Source of the DNA: Agrobacterium vitis
GTDB lineage: Bacteria; Pseudomonadota; Alphaproteobacteria; Rhizobiales; Rhizobiaceae
Assembly (NCBI RefSeq): GCF_014926405.1
Contig: NZ_JACXXJ020000006.1
Span: 1-56,347, forward strand
DNA: 56,347 nt
Direction: 5' to 3'
Position 1 is the stretch's first letter; each line of letters begins with the position of its first letter. The notes under the pieces were generated by a model. The model searched no databases. It was not told the DNA's origin and saw only the letters and a program-made list of their open reading frames with translations. Positions 9,668-19,097 of the stretch are shown piece by piece. A program made the position numbers and the translations under genes.

Positions 9668-9903
9668 TTGACACGTTTTCGGAGCAGGCTGCGGACGATC
9701 CGATTTTCACCCGTGTCGCATCCAAATCCGCCAAACCCGACAAACATGCCATCCCGATGAGTGAAGAGGACATGGCCCGGCATCTCTCGCAGACGGGCCG
9801 CTACCGCATCCTTACGAAACTGGTGCCGCGCGCGGTTGCGCCAAACCCGCGCCCGGAGTATCCCCCTCAAAAGTCTCGTTCTCGACACGGAGACGAGGGG
9901 GTC
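9668..9903 (+). pseudogene. 3'-5' exonuclease (DnaQ-like) N-terminal remnant
   Basis: Frame 1 encodes a segment ending MSEEDMARHLSQTGRYRILT and KLVPRAVAPNPRPEY, which matches the N-terminal lead of rhizobial DEDD exonuclease-domain proteins. The frame then shifts to frame 2 for IPLKSLVLDTET, the Exo I motif with its catalytic Asp and Glu. Nothing after this motif continues the domain, so the nuclease is lost. The junction to transposase-like sequence is at about 9904. Confidence 0.6.
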
Positions 9904-10146
9904 TCAAAGCGCGCAAGGATGCGTGATCCGCTTGAGAAACTCAACGCGATCATCCCCTGGCTTGTGTTTGAGAAGCCATTGGCGAAGACGCTGAAGCGGT
10001 CTGAGGAGCCGAAGGGCGGCCGACCTGTCTCCCCGTCGTGTTTGATGTTCAAGAACTTGGTGCCGCAGGCAATGTATATTCGTCTCCGAGGATCAGGCCG
10101 AGTCCGTCATCCAGGACAACCGGCTGTCATTCATGCCGTTCCTCGC
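9904..10146 (+). pseudogene. IS5-family transposase N-terminal remnant
   Basis: Frame 1 reads DPLEKLNAIIPWLVFEKPL, KGGRPVSPSCLMFKNLV, and frame 2 continues SEDQAESVIQDNRLSFMPFL. These match the N-terminal region of IS5-type transposases (KGGRP, VLMFKxLVLQ, SDxQxE, RLSFMxFL). The reading frame is broken and the catalytic DDE part is absent. It abuts the exonuclease remnant, so this IS or its ancestor probably cut that gene. Confidence 0.65.
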
Positions 10147-10895
10147 TGCCCGGGAACCCAACCGTGCTTGAAGCCTCTTTCGCCCTCCGGCAGCGCGACA
10201 CCAACCCGGCGACGGCTGGTGACCCCCCCAGACTGCAAATTCGACATCAATAATTCGGCCACGTCTTCGTAACTTACGATGAGTTCCGGCAACCTCGCCT
10301 TCATCATTAGAGCCAGGACCAGACCTGGCACCCACCGGGTCCAACGACCGACGGGGTAAGGCAGTTCGTCAAGCGAAACACGCAAGTCTGGGCGCGGTAG
10401 TCCCGGGAATGAGGCGATCATAGGACCTGGACACATGAGCGACCAATCGGCTCGCGAGCGTTCAAGGCGGCGCCAGTTGACCTCATGCCACCGATAAATC
10501 GGGGGGACGCCGGGTAATGCGACGCCGACCCTTTCGGTATGGGGTACGTTCAGAAGGGCTGCACCTGCCAAGAACCACATTCGATGCGGCGCGGGCAAAG
10601 CTTGCTCCCCCACGTTAACGACAGCGCTCACCAGAGACGCGAAGCTTTCGCCTTCTGTCACGTTCCCGGCGGCATTTACCAGCGCATCATGCCCGAGGAT
10701 CGCCTGATGAAGCCCAGTCGAGTCGGTCGCGTCCCCGACGACAACCTTGAACGGCCATGGCTCAGGTAGTCCCCAAGCCTGCTCAAACCGAGTACGATCT
10801 CGAACGAACGCCGTCACGTCATGACCATTGGCAAGCCCCCGGGAGACCAGCCGCCGACCAAGGTTCCCTGCTGCACCCAAGATAATGACTTTCAT
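10131..10895 (-). CDS. NAD(P)-binding Rossmann-fold protein (atypical SDR/NmrA-like)
   Basis: A 254-residue protein starting MKVIILGAAGNLGRRLVSRG, the glycine-rich dinucleotide fold of atypical short-chain dehydrogenases, then VTAFVRDRTRFE and VVVGDATD. It ends the operon that begins with the P450 gene, 25 bases after the receiver protein. A longer frame exists upstream from TTG but the Rossmann motif marks the real start. Atypical SDRs act as oxidoreductases, epimerases or redox sensors; the actual reaction is not visible. Its tail overlaps the IS5 remnant on the opposite strand. Confidence 0.8.
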   Translation of the reverse strand: MKVIILGAAGNLGRRLVSRGLANGHDVTAFVRDRTRFEQAWGLPEPWPFKVVVGDATDSTGLHQAILGHDALVNAAGNVTEGESFASLVSAVVNVGEQALPAPHRMWFLAGAALLNVPHTERVGVALPGVPPIYRWHEVNWRRLERSRADWSLMCPGPMIASFPGLPRPDLRVSLDELPYPVGRWTRWVPGLVLALMMKARLPELIVSYEDVAELLMSNLQSGGVTSRRRVGVALPEGERGFKHGWVPGQRGTA

Positions 10896-10920
10896 CGTAG
10901 CGCTCCTGCCGGCGAACCGC

Positions 10921-11331
10921 TCAAAAAATATTGGCGATGATCCGCTCGACGTCACGCGAGACGACTGGCTTGCGACAAAGGTGAAGATCGCAAAACAGCG
11001 GTTTCGAGACCGATACCCCGGGAGAGGCAAACACGAGAAGCGGGATCGCTTTGACGCTAACCGTCACGTCAATGCATGGCTCCACGTCTACACTGTCTGC
11101 ATCAATGAACGCTAGGGCAATTTCCGGATGCTCAAGCAGAGCACGACCGGCAGCTGGAGCTGTCGGTGCGAACAGCACATCGTACCCAAAGCCGTTCAGC
11201 ATCAGCTCGTAGTCGAGTGCGTAGTCCGAACGGCATTCGATGACGAGTGCTTTGACTTTTGAGGCGATCAAACGATCCGAAGGTGCTACAATGACGCTAT
11301 TCCGATGCTGCTGGAATGATGGCGGCGCCAT
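10921..11331 (-). CDS. stand-alone response-regulator receiver-like protein
   Basis: A 136-residue protein with no output domain. ALVIECRSDYALDYELML resembles a receiver first strand and helix; the phosphoacceptor Asp is probably in ALAFIDADS and the conserved Lys in LCRKPV. The usual acidic pair is reduced (IECRSD instead of two adjacent Asp/Glu), so phosphorylation is uncertain. It starts inside the end of the hydrolase gene (35-base overlap), suggesting coupling. Stand-alone receivers of this kind are common in rhizobia. No partner kinase is adjacent. Confidence 0.65.
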   Translation of the reverse strand: MAPPSFQQHRNSVIVAPSDRLIASKVKALVIECRSDYALDYELMLNGFGYDVLFAPTAPAAGRALLEHPEIALAFIDADSVDVEPCIDVTVSVKAIPLLVFASPGVSVSKPLFCDLHLCRKPVVSRDVERIIANIF

Positions 11332-12421
11332 GCGCCAGTTCGAACGAACCCGGCTGGTTCAGTTTACCCTCACCGATCCGCCTCAACATCAACTCCCGGA
11401 AGAGAGGTGCAAGACCTTGGTACCGATCGTGATTGAGAGTATCGATCGATGTCAGTTCGGAGATGTCGATAATCTGCACCCCCTCCTTGAGTGCTTCTTG
11501 GCGCACCACCGGACTATCGACGGAAAGCGAGCCGATCCGCCGCCTGTCCGTTGCCAGAAGTCTCGATATATCAAGCGCGCGGTCATCCTTCGTCACGAGG
11601 ATCACCGGAGCGATCGGTAGCTTTCCGATGACCTTCATCTGCTGCCGGAAGACCTGTTCATCGATATCGGGGGCTGCCAGAACCAGCTGAAGAGGAGGAA
11701 GCGCTTCGTCGTGGCCGGAGAGTTTGAGTTGGCGAACAGCCTCCACCGTCAGCAACGCCCCCATGCTGTGGCCGAGCAGGATCACTTCACCGCGCCTACG
11801 CCCTTTCGTGACGTCAAGCAAAAGATCGGCAAGGTAGTCGCGCGAATAGTTGACGGAGTCCCGATCGGCGCCATACCCGTCAACAGTTCCTTCGGATGGC
11901 CAGGAGAACAGGATCGGCACGGCATCGGAGCCGGACGCCTCCTTCATCTGGGCCAGACGATACAGTGACTCTGGAAAATTGTTGTTGAAACCGTGGACGT
12001 AGATGCCGATCCTCGGCAGGCCGACGGAGCCCCGGGTCGAGGCCTGTGTCTGCACCTGGTCAAGAAACTCCGTCCGCGTCAAAATCTTGCGGTCCAGAAC
12101 CGAAAAGCCAGAAAGGCTATAACCGACCTTGCCTTTGTTCGCTGCGGGAACCACAATCCTGAAGCGGGCATAGCTTAGGGCAAATGCCTTATCCGCTGTA
12201 TAGACAACGGAGCCTTTCTGTTCTTTCACGGACCGAGTCGTCGCTGCAAATACGGTCACCGTGGAGCCTCCCGGTTGACCGGTCGCGCCAATCTCGATGG
12301 CTGGTTGATCAGGCCGCGATGCACAACCGCCCAGGAAGACAAGCGCGAGCAAAGCCCAACCGACCCGGCGCAGTGAGAGAATTAGAAAAGCGATCTGTTC
12401 AGGCACTTGATAGTCTCTCAT
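11297..12421 (-). CDS. alpha/beta-hydrolase lipoprotein (DUF900-type esterase)
   Basis: The start at 12421 lies one base after the P450 stop. The 374-residue protein has a lipoprotein signal (LRRVGWALLALVFLGGC with a LGGC lipobox), predicting lipid attachment in the cell envelope. The hydrolase domain shows GIYVHGFNNNFPES, the nucleophile elbow LLGHSMGALL (Ser) and a DUF900-like core. It probably acts on an ester or lipid substrate linked to the P450, for example releasing or trapping hydroxylated fatty acids. The substrate is inference. Confidence 0.82.
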   Translation of the reverse strand: MRDYQVPEQIAFLILSLRRVGWALLALVFLGGCASRPDQPAIEIGATGQPGGSTVTVFAATTRSVKEQKGSVVYTADKAFALSYARFRIVVPAANKGKVGYSLSGFSVLDRKILTRTEFLDQVQTQASTRGSVGLPRIGIYVHGFNNNFPESLYRLAQMKEASGSDAVPILFSWPSEGTVDGYGADRDSVNYSRDYLADLLLDVTKGRRRGEVILLGHSMGALLTVEAVRQLKLSGHDEALPPLQLVLAAPDIDEQVFRQQMKVIGKLPIAPVILVTKDDRALDISRLLATDRRRIGSLSVDSPVVRQEALKEGVQIIDISELTSIDTLNHDRYQGLAPLFRELMLRRIGEGKLNQPGSFELAHGAAIIPAASE

Positions 12422-12422
12422 T

Positions 12423-15400
12423 TCAGCTGAACACATCGGCGACATACCGCACGGACTCGCGCTCTATCCGGTCGGACCATGCCTGTGCCTCTTCGGACGA
12501 AGCGCCGGTTGCCTCGCGATAAATGTTGAGGAATGCATCCCGCACCGCGGGCGCCATCTTCTCGCCGTCGCCGCAGACGTAAACATGTGCGCCCTGGCGG
12601 AAGAGGTCCTCGATCTGCTTGCGATCCTGCCAGATCCGATCCTGGACATATCGGGCCTCGGAGGAGCCAGAGCAGGCGAGGCGGACGGATACGACGCCGT
12701 CCTCTTCCCAGGCCTCAAGTTCCTGTCCGTGCAGATAATCCGTGTCCGGATCGCGGATGCCGAAGAAGAGTAGAGCTGGACCGGTCTGCACGCCTGCTGC
12801 CTTGCGGGCAGCCCGTTCCTGCAGGAAGCCTCGAAATGGCGCGATGCCACTTCCGGCACACACCATCACGATCGGAACGGAGTTATCTTCCGGCGGACGG
12901 AAACCGCGCTGGCTGGGGCGAACCGCGACCGTGACGGGATCGCCCGGCTGCGCCTCCGCCAGAAAGGTCGAGGTAACGCCCTTGAACTGACCACTGCCCG
13001 ATAACGCCGGCCCATCGAGAACGGAAAGCGTCAATGAGCAGACGTCGGGAGCTACGAGCGGTGACGAGGCGATCGAGTAAAGGCGGACCTTCATCGGCGG
13101 CAGAGCGGCGAGGAACTTGCCCAGCGGGAAGTCGGCCGACATGAAGCGCTCGGTGAGCTCGAGCAGGCTGACCCGCTTTGCAAGCAGCTCTGCCTTGTAG
13201 ACGCCAGGATCGGCAAGCCGCTCCGCCTCCCGCCGTTCTGGTGGACACGAAATGGCCTCAACCACCGCGCGGACCTGCGCTTCGGTCACCGGCTGCTGCA
13301 ACTCGACATAGTTTGCAAACAGCTCCCCTGCGCTGGTCGGCTTGTCGAGTGGAAGGGAAGAAAACGCCCCGGGCGCCCCGTGCAAGACGAGCTCGGTATC
13401 TTCACTCAAGCCAAACCTGCGAAGCACCCGTGCCACGACGTCTGCGGGATTGCGGGCAAGCACCGCCAGGTAATCGCCGGTCTGGTACGACATTCCCTTC
13501 GGCAGTCTGATTTCCAAATGCCGTTTGGAGCGCGTCCCGGGTTTGGTGATATCGACGAGTTCGGTGTTGGATACGACGGTTCCCCGCTGCAGTTCCTCCA
13601 GCCGCAACAGCCGTTCGCGCTCGCCTTTGCGGATTTCAACTTCGACACCTGCAGTAGAGGTCGTTTCTTCAGGAGCTTCCTGTCCAAGAGCCCGGGCGAT
13701 AGCCGGCCAGAATGCGCTCAGCCATTCATCAAATGCGCCAAACAGATCACCCCCGGCGTCGGCTTCGCCTCGTGGGAGAATGGATATCGCTCTCGCCTGC
13801 AGGAGAGCCGCTTCTACACGCTTCGGAACTGCCTGCCAGGTGCGCGCCCATTGACGATTGCCGCAGCCGAACACAGCGACCGGGCGACCCTTGAGCATAT
13901 CAGGCTGAAGGGCTTCCGCCCAGGCAAGGAATTGCCCTGCATTGTCCGGAGGCTGGCCCTCGTATGAAGCGGTCACCACGACAAACGGCACCCCAACCGG
14001 AACGCCGGAGGCATACTCATCAGCAGTTGCGACGATCGATTTGTAACCGCGCGCCTGTGCCTCGCTTCCAAGCTTCTGCGCAAACGACTCCGAGGTTCCT
14101 GTATTGCTGCCGTAAAGGACGAGCAGCGGTCCACGATCTATGGGCGAGTTCGCCTGCGGCCTGGAGAGTGGCCGGATCGAGGCTATGGGGGCTCGGCTTA
14201 TTGGCGTACCTGCCGGAACATCCCGGCGCCGCGCCCGTATGCGAAGTTCTTTCGGCTTCAGCGTCAGGGATTCGCCGACGACAAGCTGATAGTTCCTGTC
14301 GACAAGCTCGATATCGAAGCGTTGCAGCATCATCGCCAGCACCAACGTTGCCTCCTGCATGGCAAACCCGCGGCCGATGCAGGCCCGCTGGCCGTTCCCG
14401 AACGGCTTCCAGGCATGCGGTGGCAGCTGTTCGGCATTCTCCGGTGCAAAGCGCTCCGGGCGAAACGCCTCCGGCTCGTCCCAGACCTTGCGGTCGCGGT
14501 GCAGGATGGGAGACAGGACCAGCAGAACATCATCGGTCTTGACGGCATATTTGCCAGCGATCGTCGTGTCCTGGAGGGGATGCACCGCGAAGGCGGGGGC
14601 GGTCGGCCAGAGCCGCAATGTTTCCATCAGAACCTGTTCGACATATTTCAGTCGCTCGAGGTGCTGAACTGTCGGGGTGTCGCCTCCCAACACGCCATCC
14701 ACATGGGCCCGAAGCCTGGTCAACACCTCCGGATTTTTAAGCAGCAGAAAAGTCACGAAGCTCAGCAGGCCGCTTGTCGTTTCGTGGCCGGCGACGAGGA
14801 AGGTGATCATCTGGTAGCCGATATTTTCCCGGCTCAGAGTTTCCCCAGTTTCTTTGTCCTTTGCCGTCAGCATAACATCCAGAAGGTCGCCGCGCTCTCC
14901 AAGCCTCGGATCGCCCAGCCGTTCTACGATCAGGCGATCGGCCACCTCTCGCAAAGTTCTTGTGTCCGCGTCGAAGCGGCGATTGCGCAGCAACATCAGC
15001 TTCGAGGCGCCTTGAGGAAGTCGCGAGCGGTTGGCCCCTTCCTCCAGCGCGCCCGTCATGGCTGCAACGAATGGGTGCATTTCGTTCTGGTAAAAACTGT
15101 TGAAGCGGTAATCGAAAGCGCAAAGCGCGATCGTATCGAGCGTCAGCCGGGTCATATTGTCGGCGACATCGATCTCTGCGCCCGCGCCGAACCGCTCCCA
15201 GCGCACCATCATCTGTTCGGCCACGTCGAGCATCCGGTCGAACATGTTACGAAGCCCAAGCGGGCCGAACGCTGGCATCAACAGGCGATGCGCCTTTCCC
15301 CAGTTCGGTTCTTCGTCATAGGCGGTGAACAAGCCGTCCTTCGCTACCGCCCGCAATTCCCGCAGTGGCGGATGGAGCGCCTTGCGGAAGCGGCTTTCGT

Positions 15401-15593
15401 CGCAAAGTTCGGCTGTCAATTCCTGGTTGCTGACGATAATAATTTCACGTCCAAAGGTCTCAAGGCGGTAGATCGGTCCGAGTTCTCGCGCTAGCCGCAT
15501 CAGGCTCTGGATCGGGGCGTCAGGATCGATGGAGGTCACATGTCCGAGGATCGGCAGTCCTCTTGGCTGAGGTATGGGCTCAAGCTTCGACAT
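12423..15593 (-). CDS. self-sufficient cytochrome P450/NADPH-P450 reductase (CYP102 type)
   Basis: A 1056-residue fusion. Residues 1-460 are a P450: I-helix AGHETTS at 268-274, ETLR at 324-327, and haem loop FGNGQRACIG with the proximal Cys at 405. An FMN flavodoxin domain begins near 485 (LYGSNTGTSESFA), followed by FAD/NADPH reductase domains (RLYSIASSP, CAGSGIAPFRGF, near C-terminus YVCGDGEKM). This is the architecture of P450 BM3, which hydroxylates fatty acids with NADPH. AGGAGC precedes the ATG. It heads a four-gene operon and diverges from a TetR gene, the usual layout for fatty-acid-responsive control. All hallmark residues are present; length is normal. Confidence 0.95.
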   Translation of the reverse strand: MSKLEPIPQPRGLPILGHVTSIDPDAPIQSLMRLARELGPIYRLETFGREIIIVSNQELTAELCDESRFRKALHPPLRELRAVAKDGLFTAYDEEPNWGKAHRLLMPAFGPLGLRNMFDRMLDVAEQMMVRWERFGAGAEIDVADNMTRLTLDTIALCAFDYRFNSFYQNEMHPFVAAMTGALEEGANRSRLPQGASKLMLLRNRRFDADTRTLREVADRLIVERLGDPRLGERGDLLDVMLTAKDKETGETLSRENIGYQMITFLVAGHETTSGLLSFVTFLLLKNPEVLTRLRAHVDGVLGGDTPTVQHLERLKYVEQVLMETLRLWPTAPAFAVHPLQDTTIAGKYAVKTDDVLLVLSPILHRDRKVWDEPEAFRPERFAPENAEQLPPHAWKPFGNGQRACIGRGFAMQEATLVLAMMLQRFDIELVDRNYQLVVGESLTLKPKELRIRARRRDVPAGTPISRAPIASIRPLSRPQANSPIDRGPLLVLYGSNTGTSESFAQKLGSEAQARGYKSIVATADEYASGVPVGVPFVVVTASYEGQPPDNAGQFLAWAEALQPDMLKGRPVAVFGCGNRQWARTWQAVPKRVEAALLQARAISILPRGEADAGGDLFGAFDEWLSAFWPAIARALGQEAPEETTSTAGVEVEIRKGERERLLRLEELQRGTVVSNTELVDITKPGTRSKRHLEIRLPKGMSYQTGDYLAVLARNPADVVARVLRRFGLSEDTELVLHGAPGAFSSLPLDKPTSAGELFANYVELQQPVTEAQVRAVVEAISCPPERREAERLADPGVYKAELLAKRVSLLELTERFMSADFPLGKFLAALPPMKVRLYSIASSPLVAPDVCSLTLSVLDGPALSGSGQFKGVTSTFLAEAQPGDPVTVAVRPSQRGFRPPEDNSVPIVMVCAGSGIAPFRGFLQERAARKAAGVQTGPALLFFGIRDPDTDYLHGQELEAWEEDGVVSVRLACSGSSEARYVQDRIWQDRKQIEDLFRQGAHVYVCGDGEKMAPAVRDAFLNIYREATGASSEEAQAWSDRIERESVRYVADVFS

Positions 15594-15732
15594 AAGTGCT
15601 GCTCCTCAAGGCGTTCGCAATGGCGGTCGGCCTTACGACATGTTTGGCATTGCACAGCGAACAGGAGATGGGATTGTGATGTTTGACCCGATCGCCCGTT
15701 CCGATTAACTGCGGTGGGTAATGACATAGGCC

Positions 15733-15750
15733 GGAAACCCATTGGTTTCC
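15733..15750. promoter_or_regulatory. inverted repeat, candidate TetR operator
   Basis: GGAAACC-CATT-GGTTTCC is a perfect 7-base inverted repeat with a four-base spacer. It lies in the divergent region between the P450 and TetR genes, 31 bases before the TetR start. Size, symmetry and place fit an operator for the TetR protein; binding is inferred. Confidence 0.6.
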
Positions 15751-15780
15751 AGAGGTGAGACCGTTTTTTTGGAGGACACG

Positions 15781-16410
15781 ATGGAGGGCACGGACGCCAG
15801 ATCAAGGCTTATAGAAGCGGCAACGGCTGAGTTCCTCGCTCGTGGCTACGAGCAGGCCAATGTCGGCAGGATCGCGTCGGCGGCCGGAATATCAAAAAAA
15901 ACCGTCTACAAGCACTTCAATTCCAAGGTGGATTTGCTTCACGCTGTCATGCACGTGAGTATGGTTGCAAAACTTGTTGGCATCGGACCCCTTGATCTCG
16001 ATGTGCCTCCTCGAGAAAGGCTTGCGGCCCATCTCCATGCCTTCGCGGAACTGGCGTTTTCCACAAGGGGCATCACCTCCTATCGCCTCTTTATGAGCGA
16101 GGGGGTGCGGTTCCAAGAAATGGCAAAACTTTATATTGATGCTGTTTCTATGTTCGGCATCGAACCCTTGGCTCGTGACCTCGCGGCCTATGTCGGCGCC
16201 AACAAGCTGTCTCTTGACGATCCCGTCCTCTCAGCCAGGATGCTGATGGCGATGGTCTTTGCCGAACCGATGCGTGATGCCGGCATTGGTGTCACCAAAC
16301 CTCCAACGGCTGAAGAGGCAATGAAGTTGATCGAGGTAGCTGTTGCGCTGTTCCTTCAGGGAACAAGTCCCAAAACGGCAGTGCGGCCACAACGCTCATT
16401 CGCTGAATAG
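15781..16410 (+). CDS. TetR/AcrR-family transcriptional regulator
   Basis: The ATG at 15781 follows GGAGG by five bases; an in-frame TTG at 15742 lies inside the inverted repeat and is unlikely. The 209-residue protein has the TetR DNA-binding helix-turn-helix (LIEAATAEFLARGYEQANVG and AGISKKTVYKHFNSK) and a divergent ligand-binding domain. It most likely represses the P450 operon through the repeat at 15733-15750, with a fatty acid or xenobiotic as inducer; the ligand is inference from the P450 type. Confidence 0.92.
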   Translation: MEGTDARSRLIEAATAEFLARGYEQANVGRIASAAGISKKTVYKHFNSKVDLLHAVMHVSMVAKLVGIGPLDLDVPPRERLAAHLHAFAELAFSTRGITSYRLFMSEGVRFQEMAKLYIDAVSMFGIEPLARDLAAYVGANKLSLDDPVLSARMLMAMVFAEPMRDAGIGVTKPPTAEEAMKLIEVAVALFLQGTSPKTAVRPQRSFAE

Positions 16411-16615
16411 AGCCGCTGTCTCAAAGGGCGACATCACAAGATTTGCCCTGGACCGCTTGCAAGGCAACGGGCTCGGCGCAGATCGCAGGAAACACAAACT
16501 TAGAGACGTCAGCGATAACCGGCTCGAAATCTGGAGAGGTCGACGGTTCGATATGGTTCAAGGCGGTAGTCTTCGACTAAAAATGTCGGATAGCATCGCT
16601 CATTCCACTGCCCGT

Positions 16616-17782
16616 TCATGACGGCTCCGCCATCGCTGCATAGATCGCCCGACTGAGATCGGCTGAAAATCGGCCGGCGCCGGACATGCCTTCGAATGCG
16701 GTGTTGGTCAGTGCCACAACCGTCAGGCGGTTGCTTGGGTCAATGAACCAACTGTGCCCGTAGGCCCCGCCCCAGCGCCAAGTCCCCGCCGGCTCGGCCA
16801 CGCCTGCAGCCTGGCTGTCGCGCAGCACCGAAAAGCCGAGACCATAGCCCCAGCCCGGCGAACCCTCGATTTCAATTCCGGGGATCTGGTCGCGCGCCAT
16901 CTCGGCGGCAAGGTCGGCCGTCATGATATCGCCGCCACCTTGCAGCAACGCTTCTATCAGCAGCAACACATCGGACGCTGTGCCGACCATACCGGCGCCG
17001 CCGGAAGGAAAAGCCTTGGTATCGAACACACGTGATGGATCCATGATGACGCCGGCCATACCGGGGAGTAACGGCAGGTACTCCGGCTCGTGCATCCGGC
17101 GGGGACGTGGCGTGGCGTCCGCGTATGCAGCCGCAACCCGGGATAAATCGGAAAGCGCAAAACCGGCATCCTCAAGACCGAGCGGCTCGGTGATGAGCGT
17201 GCGGATGGCCTCCGGCAGGGCGAGCTCTGTTGCCGCCTCAATCACCGCACCCACAACATCTATCCCCAACGAATAGCGGAATGCCGACCCCGGCGCGAAG
17301 GAGAGGGGGACGCCGGCAAGGCGCCGGATGTTGTCGGTAAGGGTCAGGTCGGAGCGGTCCATCCCGTCGGAGACCCCGGCTCGGGAGAGCGGCCCGTCTT
17401 CCGGCTCGAAGAAGCCATAGCTGAGCCCTGCGCTGTGGCTGAGGAGATGACGCGAGGTGATAAGAGCGGGTCGTCCCTCGAAGGTCGGCGTGAACGCGGG
17501 CAACCATTCCGTGATCGGTCGATCGAGATCCAGTTTCCCTTGGCTGACCAGCGCCAGGGCAGTAGCAGCGGTGAAGAGTTTCGAGACGGAGGCCAGCCGG
17601 AAGATTGCGTCAGTTCGCATCGCCGTGCCGGCCTCCCGGTCGGCGAGGCCTGCTGCGCGGCTCCAGATTATTTCGCCGTCGAGTGCGACGCGGACGACGG
17701 CTCCGACGATGCGCTCGGCTGCAATCGCACCGTCGATCACGGCGTCCAGGCGCGATGCGATTGAAGAATTTGAGGATGTCAT
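16616..17782 (-). CDS. serine beta-lactamase-like hydrolase (class C fold)
   Basis: A 388-residue protein of the beta-lactamase/esterase superfamily. The nucleophile motif SVSK (RLASVSKLFTAATAL) and the tyrosine motif in FRYSLGID are present; the third motif is not clear to me. Members are esterases, peptidases or beta-lactamases. No secretion signal is obvious, which argues for a cytoplasmic esterase. ATG 17782 is preceded by AAGGAAA; an upstream in-frame extension runs into the MFS gene and is rejected. It follows the exporter gene by 16 bases and is probably co-transcribed. Confidence 0.88.
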   Translation of the reverse strand: MTSSNSSIASRLDAVIDGAIAAERIVGAVVRVALDGEIIWSRAAGLADREAGTAMRTDAIFRLASVSKLFTAATALALVSQGKLDLDRPITEWLPAFTPTFEGRPALITSRHLLSHSAGLSYGFFEPEDGPLSRAGVSDGMDRSDLTLTDNIRRLAGVPLSFAPGSAFRYSLGIDVVGAVIEAATELALPEAIRTLITEPLGLEDAGFALSDLSRVAAAYADATPRPRRMHEPEYLPLLPGMAGVIMDPSRVFDTKAFPSGGAGMVGTASDVLLLIEALLQGGGDIMTADLAAEMARDQIPGIEIEGSPGWGYGLGFSVLRDSQAAGVAEPAGTWRWGGAYGHSWFIDPSNRLTVVALTNTAFEGMSGAGRFSADLSRAIYAAMAEPS

Positions 17783-17798
17783 GAGAATTTCCTTTGGA

Positions 17799-19007
17799 TC
17801 AGGGATGGGCCGCCGCCGGGAAGGCATGATGGCGGGCGCAAAGGGTTGTGATGAAGGCCGGGAGTAGGAGGACAAGAATGGCTGGGGCGAAGCCGCCAAC
17901 GCCACTCTGCTGCAGGATCAACCCGCCGGCGATTCCGCCACCGGCGATGGCTAGGTTCCAGGCGGTGACCAGCATCGACTGGGCAACATCTGCAGCATCG
18001 CCTGCGGCATTCGAAAGAGCGGTCTGAAACAGCGTGGCGGTTCCGCCAAAAGCGAGGGCCCAAACTGCGATTGCACCGTAGACAACCGCTGGGTTCCTGC
18101 CCCATAGCGCAAGCGCCAGTGCTGCAAGCCCGAACAAAGCGATGCTGGCGAGCGACAGGGTTCGCAGCCGGCGGGCAATCAGGACTCCGACGATCCAGAT
18201 GGCTGCCAATGCTGTCGTGCCGAAGACCAGAAGCACAAGATCGGTCCGCGCAGCCATGCCGGCCTCGACCAGGAACGAGGCGATATAGGTATACAGGATG
18301 TTGTGAGCGAGGACGAAGGCAAGGGTGACGAACAGGACCGGGCGCACGCCGGGCAGAGTAAACACCGTGCCGAGCCCGCGGCGACGCTCCATAGGTTGCC
18401 CTTGGAAGTCCGGTACCTTCGCCATGACCCATATGATCAATATGAGCGTCAACACGCTGATGAGGCCGAAACACGCGCGCCAGCCAATCAAGGTTCCGAG
18501 AGACGTGCCGGCCGGGATGCCGAGCGACAATGCGAGCGGCGTGCCCACCATGGCCACGGCGATAGCCCGTCCCTTTAGTGCCTCGGCCACCATGCGTGCC
18601 GCATAGCCGGCGAGCAGCGCCCATAACAGGCCAGCCGAAACACCGGCGCAGAACCGGGCGATCATCGTCAGCGCATAGCTGGGTGAGAAGGCTGTCACCG
18701 TATTGGCGATTGCGAAACCGGCGATGGCAGCGAGGAGTAGCGGCCGCCGTCGTATGCCTTGCGTCGCTGCCGTCAGCGGGATCGCGGCGATGAGCGATCC
18801 AATCGCATAGATCGTCACCATCTGGCCGACAAACGCGTCCGACACGGCAAGGCCCGCGCCGATCTGCGGTAGCAAACCCGCGGGCAAGGTCTCTGTCAGA
18901 ATGGTGATGAAGCCGGCCATGGCGAGTGCGAGCAGGCCGGAGAGCGGCAGACGACCGGGGTGAGGCGGGTCGACGGGGGAGGTGGCGGATACATGTATGT
19001 TTGTCAT
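17799..19007 (-). CDS. MFS transporter (AraJ/YdhP-like, drug or metabolite efflux)
   Basis: A 402-residue protein with about twelve hydrophobic segments, starting MTNIHVSATSPVDPP, then LALAMAGFITILTETLPAGL, which is typical of the AraJ/sugar-efflux MFS branch. The loop between helices 2 and 3 reads AATQGIRRRPLLL. It is divergent from the LysR gene at 19098, which presumably once regulated it. The start at 19007 is chosen by homology; upstream codons run through the divergent promoter. Substrate unknown. Confidence 0.9.
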   Translation of the reverse strand: MTNIHVSATSPVDPPHPGRLPLSGLLALAMAGFITILTETLPAGLLPQIGAGLAVSDAFVGQMVTIYAIGSLIAAIPLTAATQGIRRRPLLLAAIAGFAIANTVTAFSPSYALTMIARFCAGVSAGLLWALLAGYAARMVAEALKGRAIAVAMVGTPLALSLGIPAGTSLGTLIGWRACFGLISVLTLILIIWVMAKVPDFQGQPMERRRGLGTVFTLPGVRPVLFVTLAFVLAHNILYTYIASFLVEAGMAARTDLVLLVFGTTALAAIWIVGVLIARRLRTLSLASIALFGLAALALALWGRNPAVVYGAIAVWALAFGGTATLFQTALSNAAGDAADVAQSMLVTAWNLAIAGGGIAGGLILQQSGVGGFAPAILVLLLPAFITTLCARHHAFPAAAHP

Positions 19008-19097
19008 GACCCTACCATAAGTCGGTCGCCTCGACAGGAGAACTATGCCAGAGTTCCCATCATATCGGATATCAATGTCCGTAATAGGGATCAGTGG

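Noticed and set aside
14322..15494. 390-codon plus-strand frame opposite the P450 haem domain
   Set aside because: Antisense shadow of the intact CYP102 gene; composition is typical of codon-position bias.
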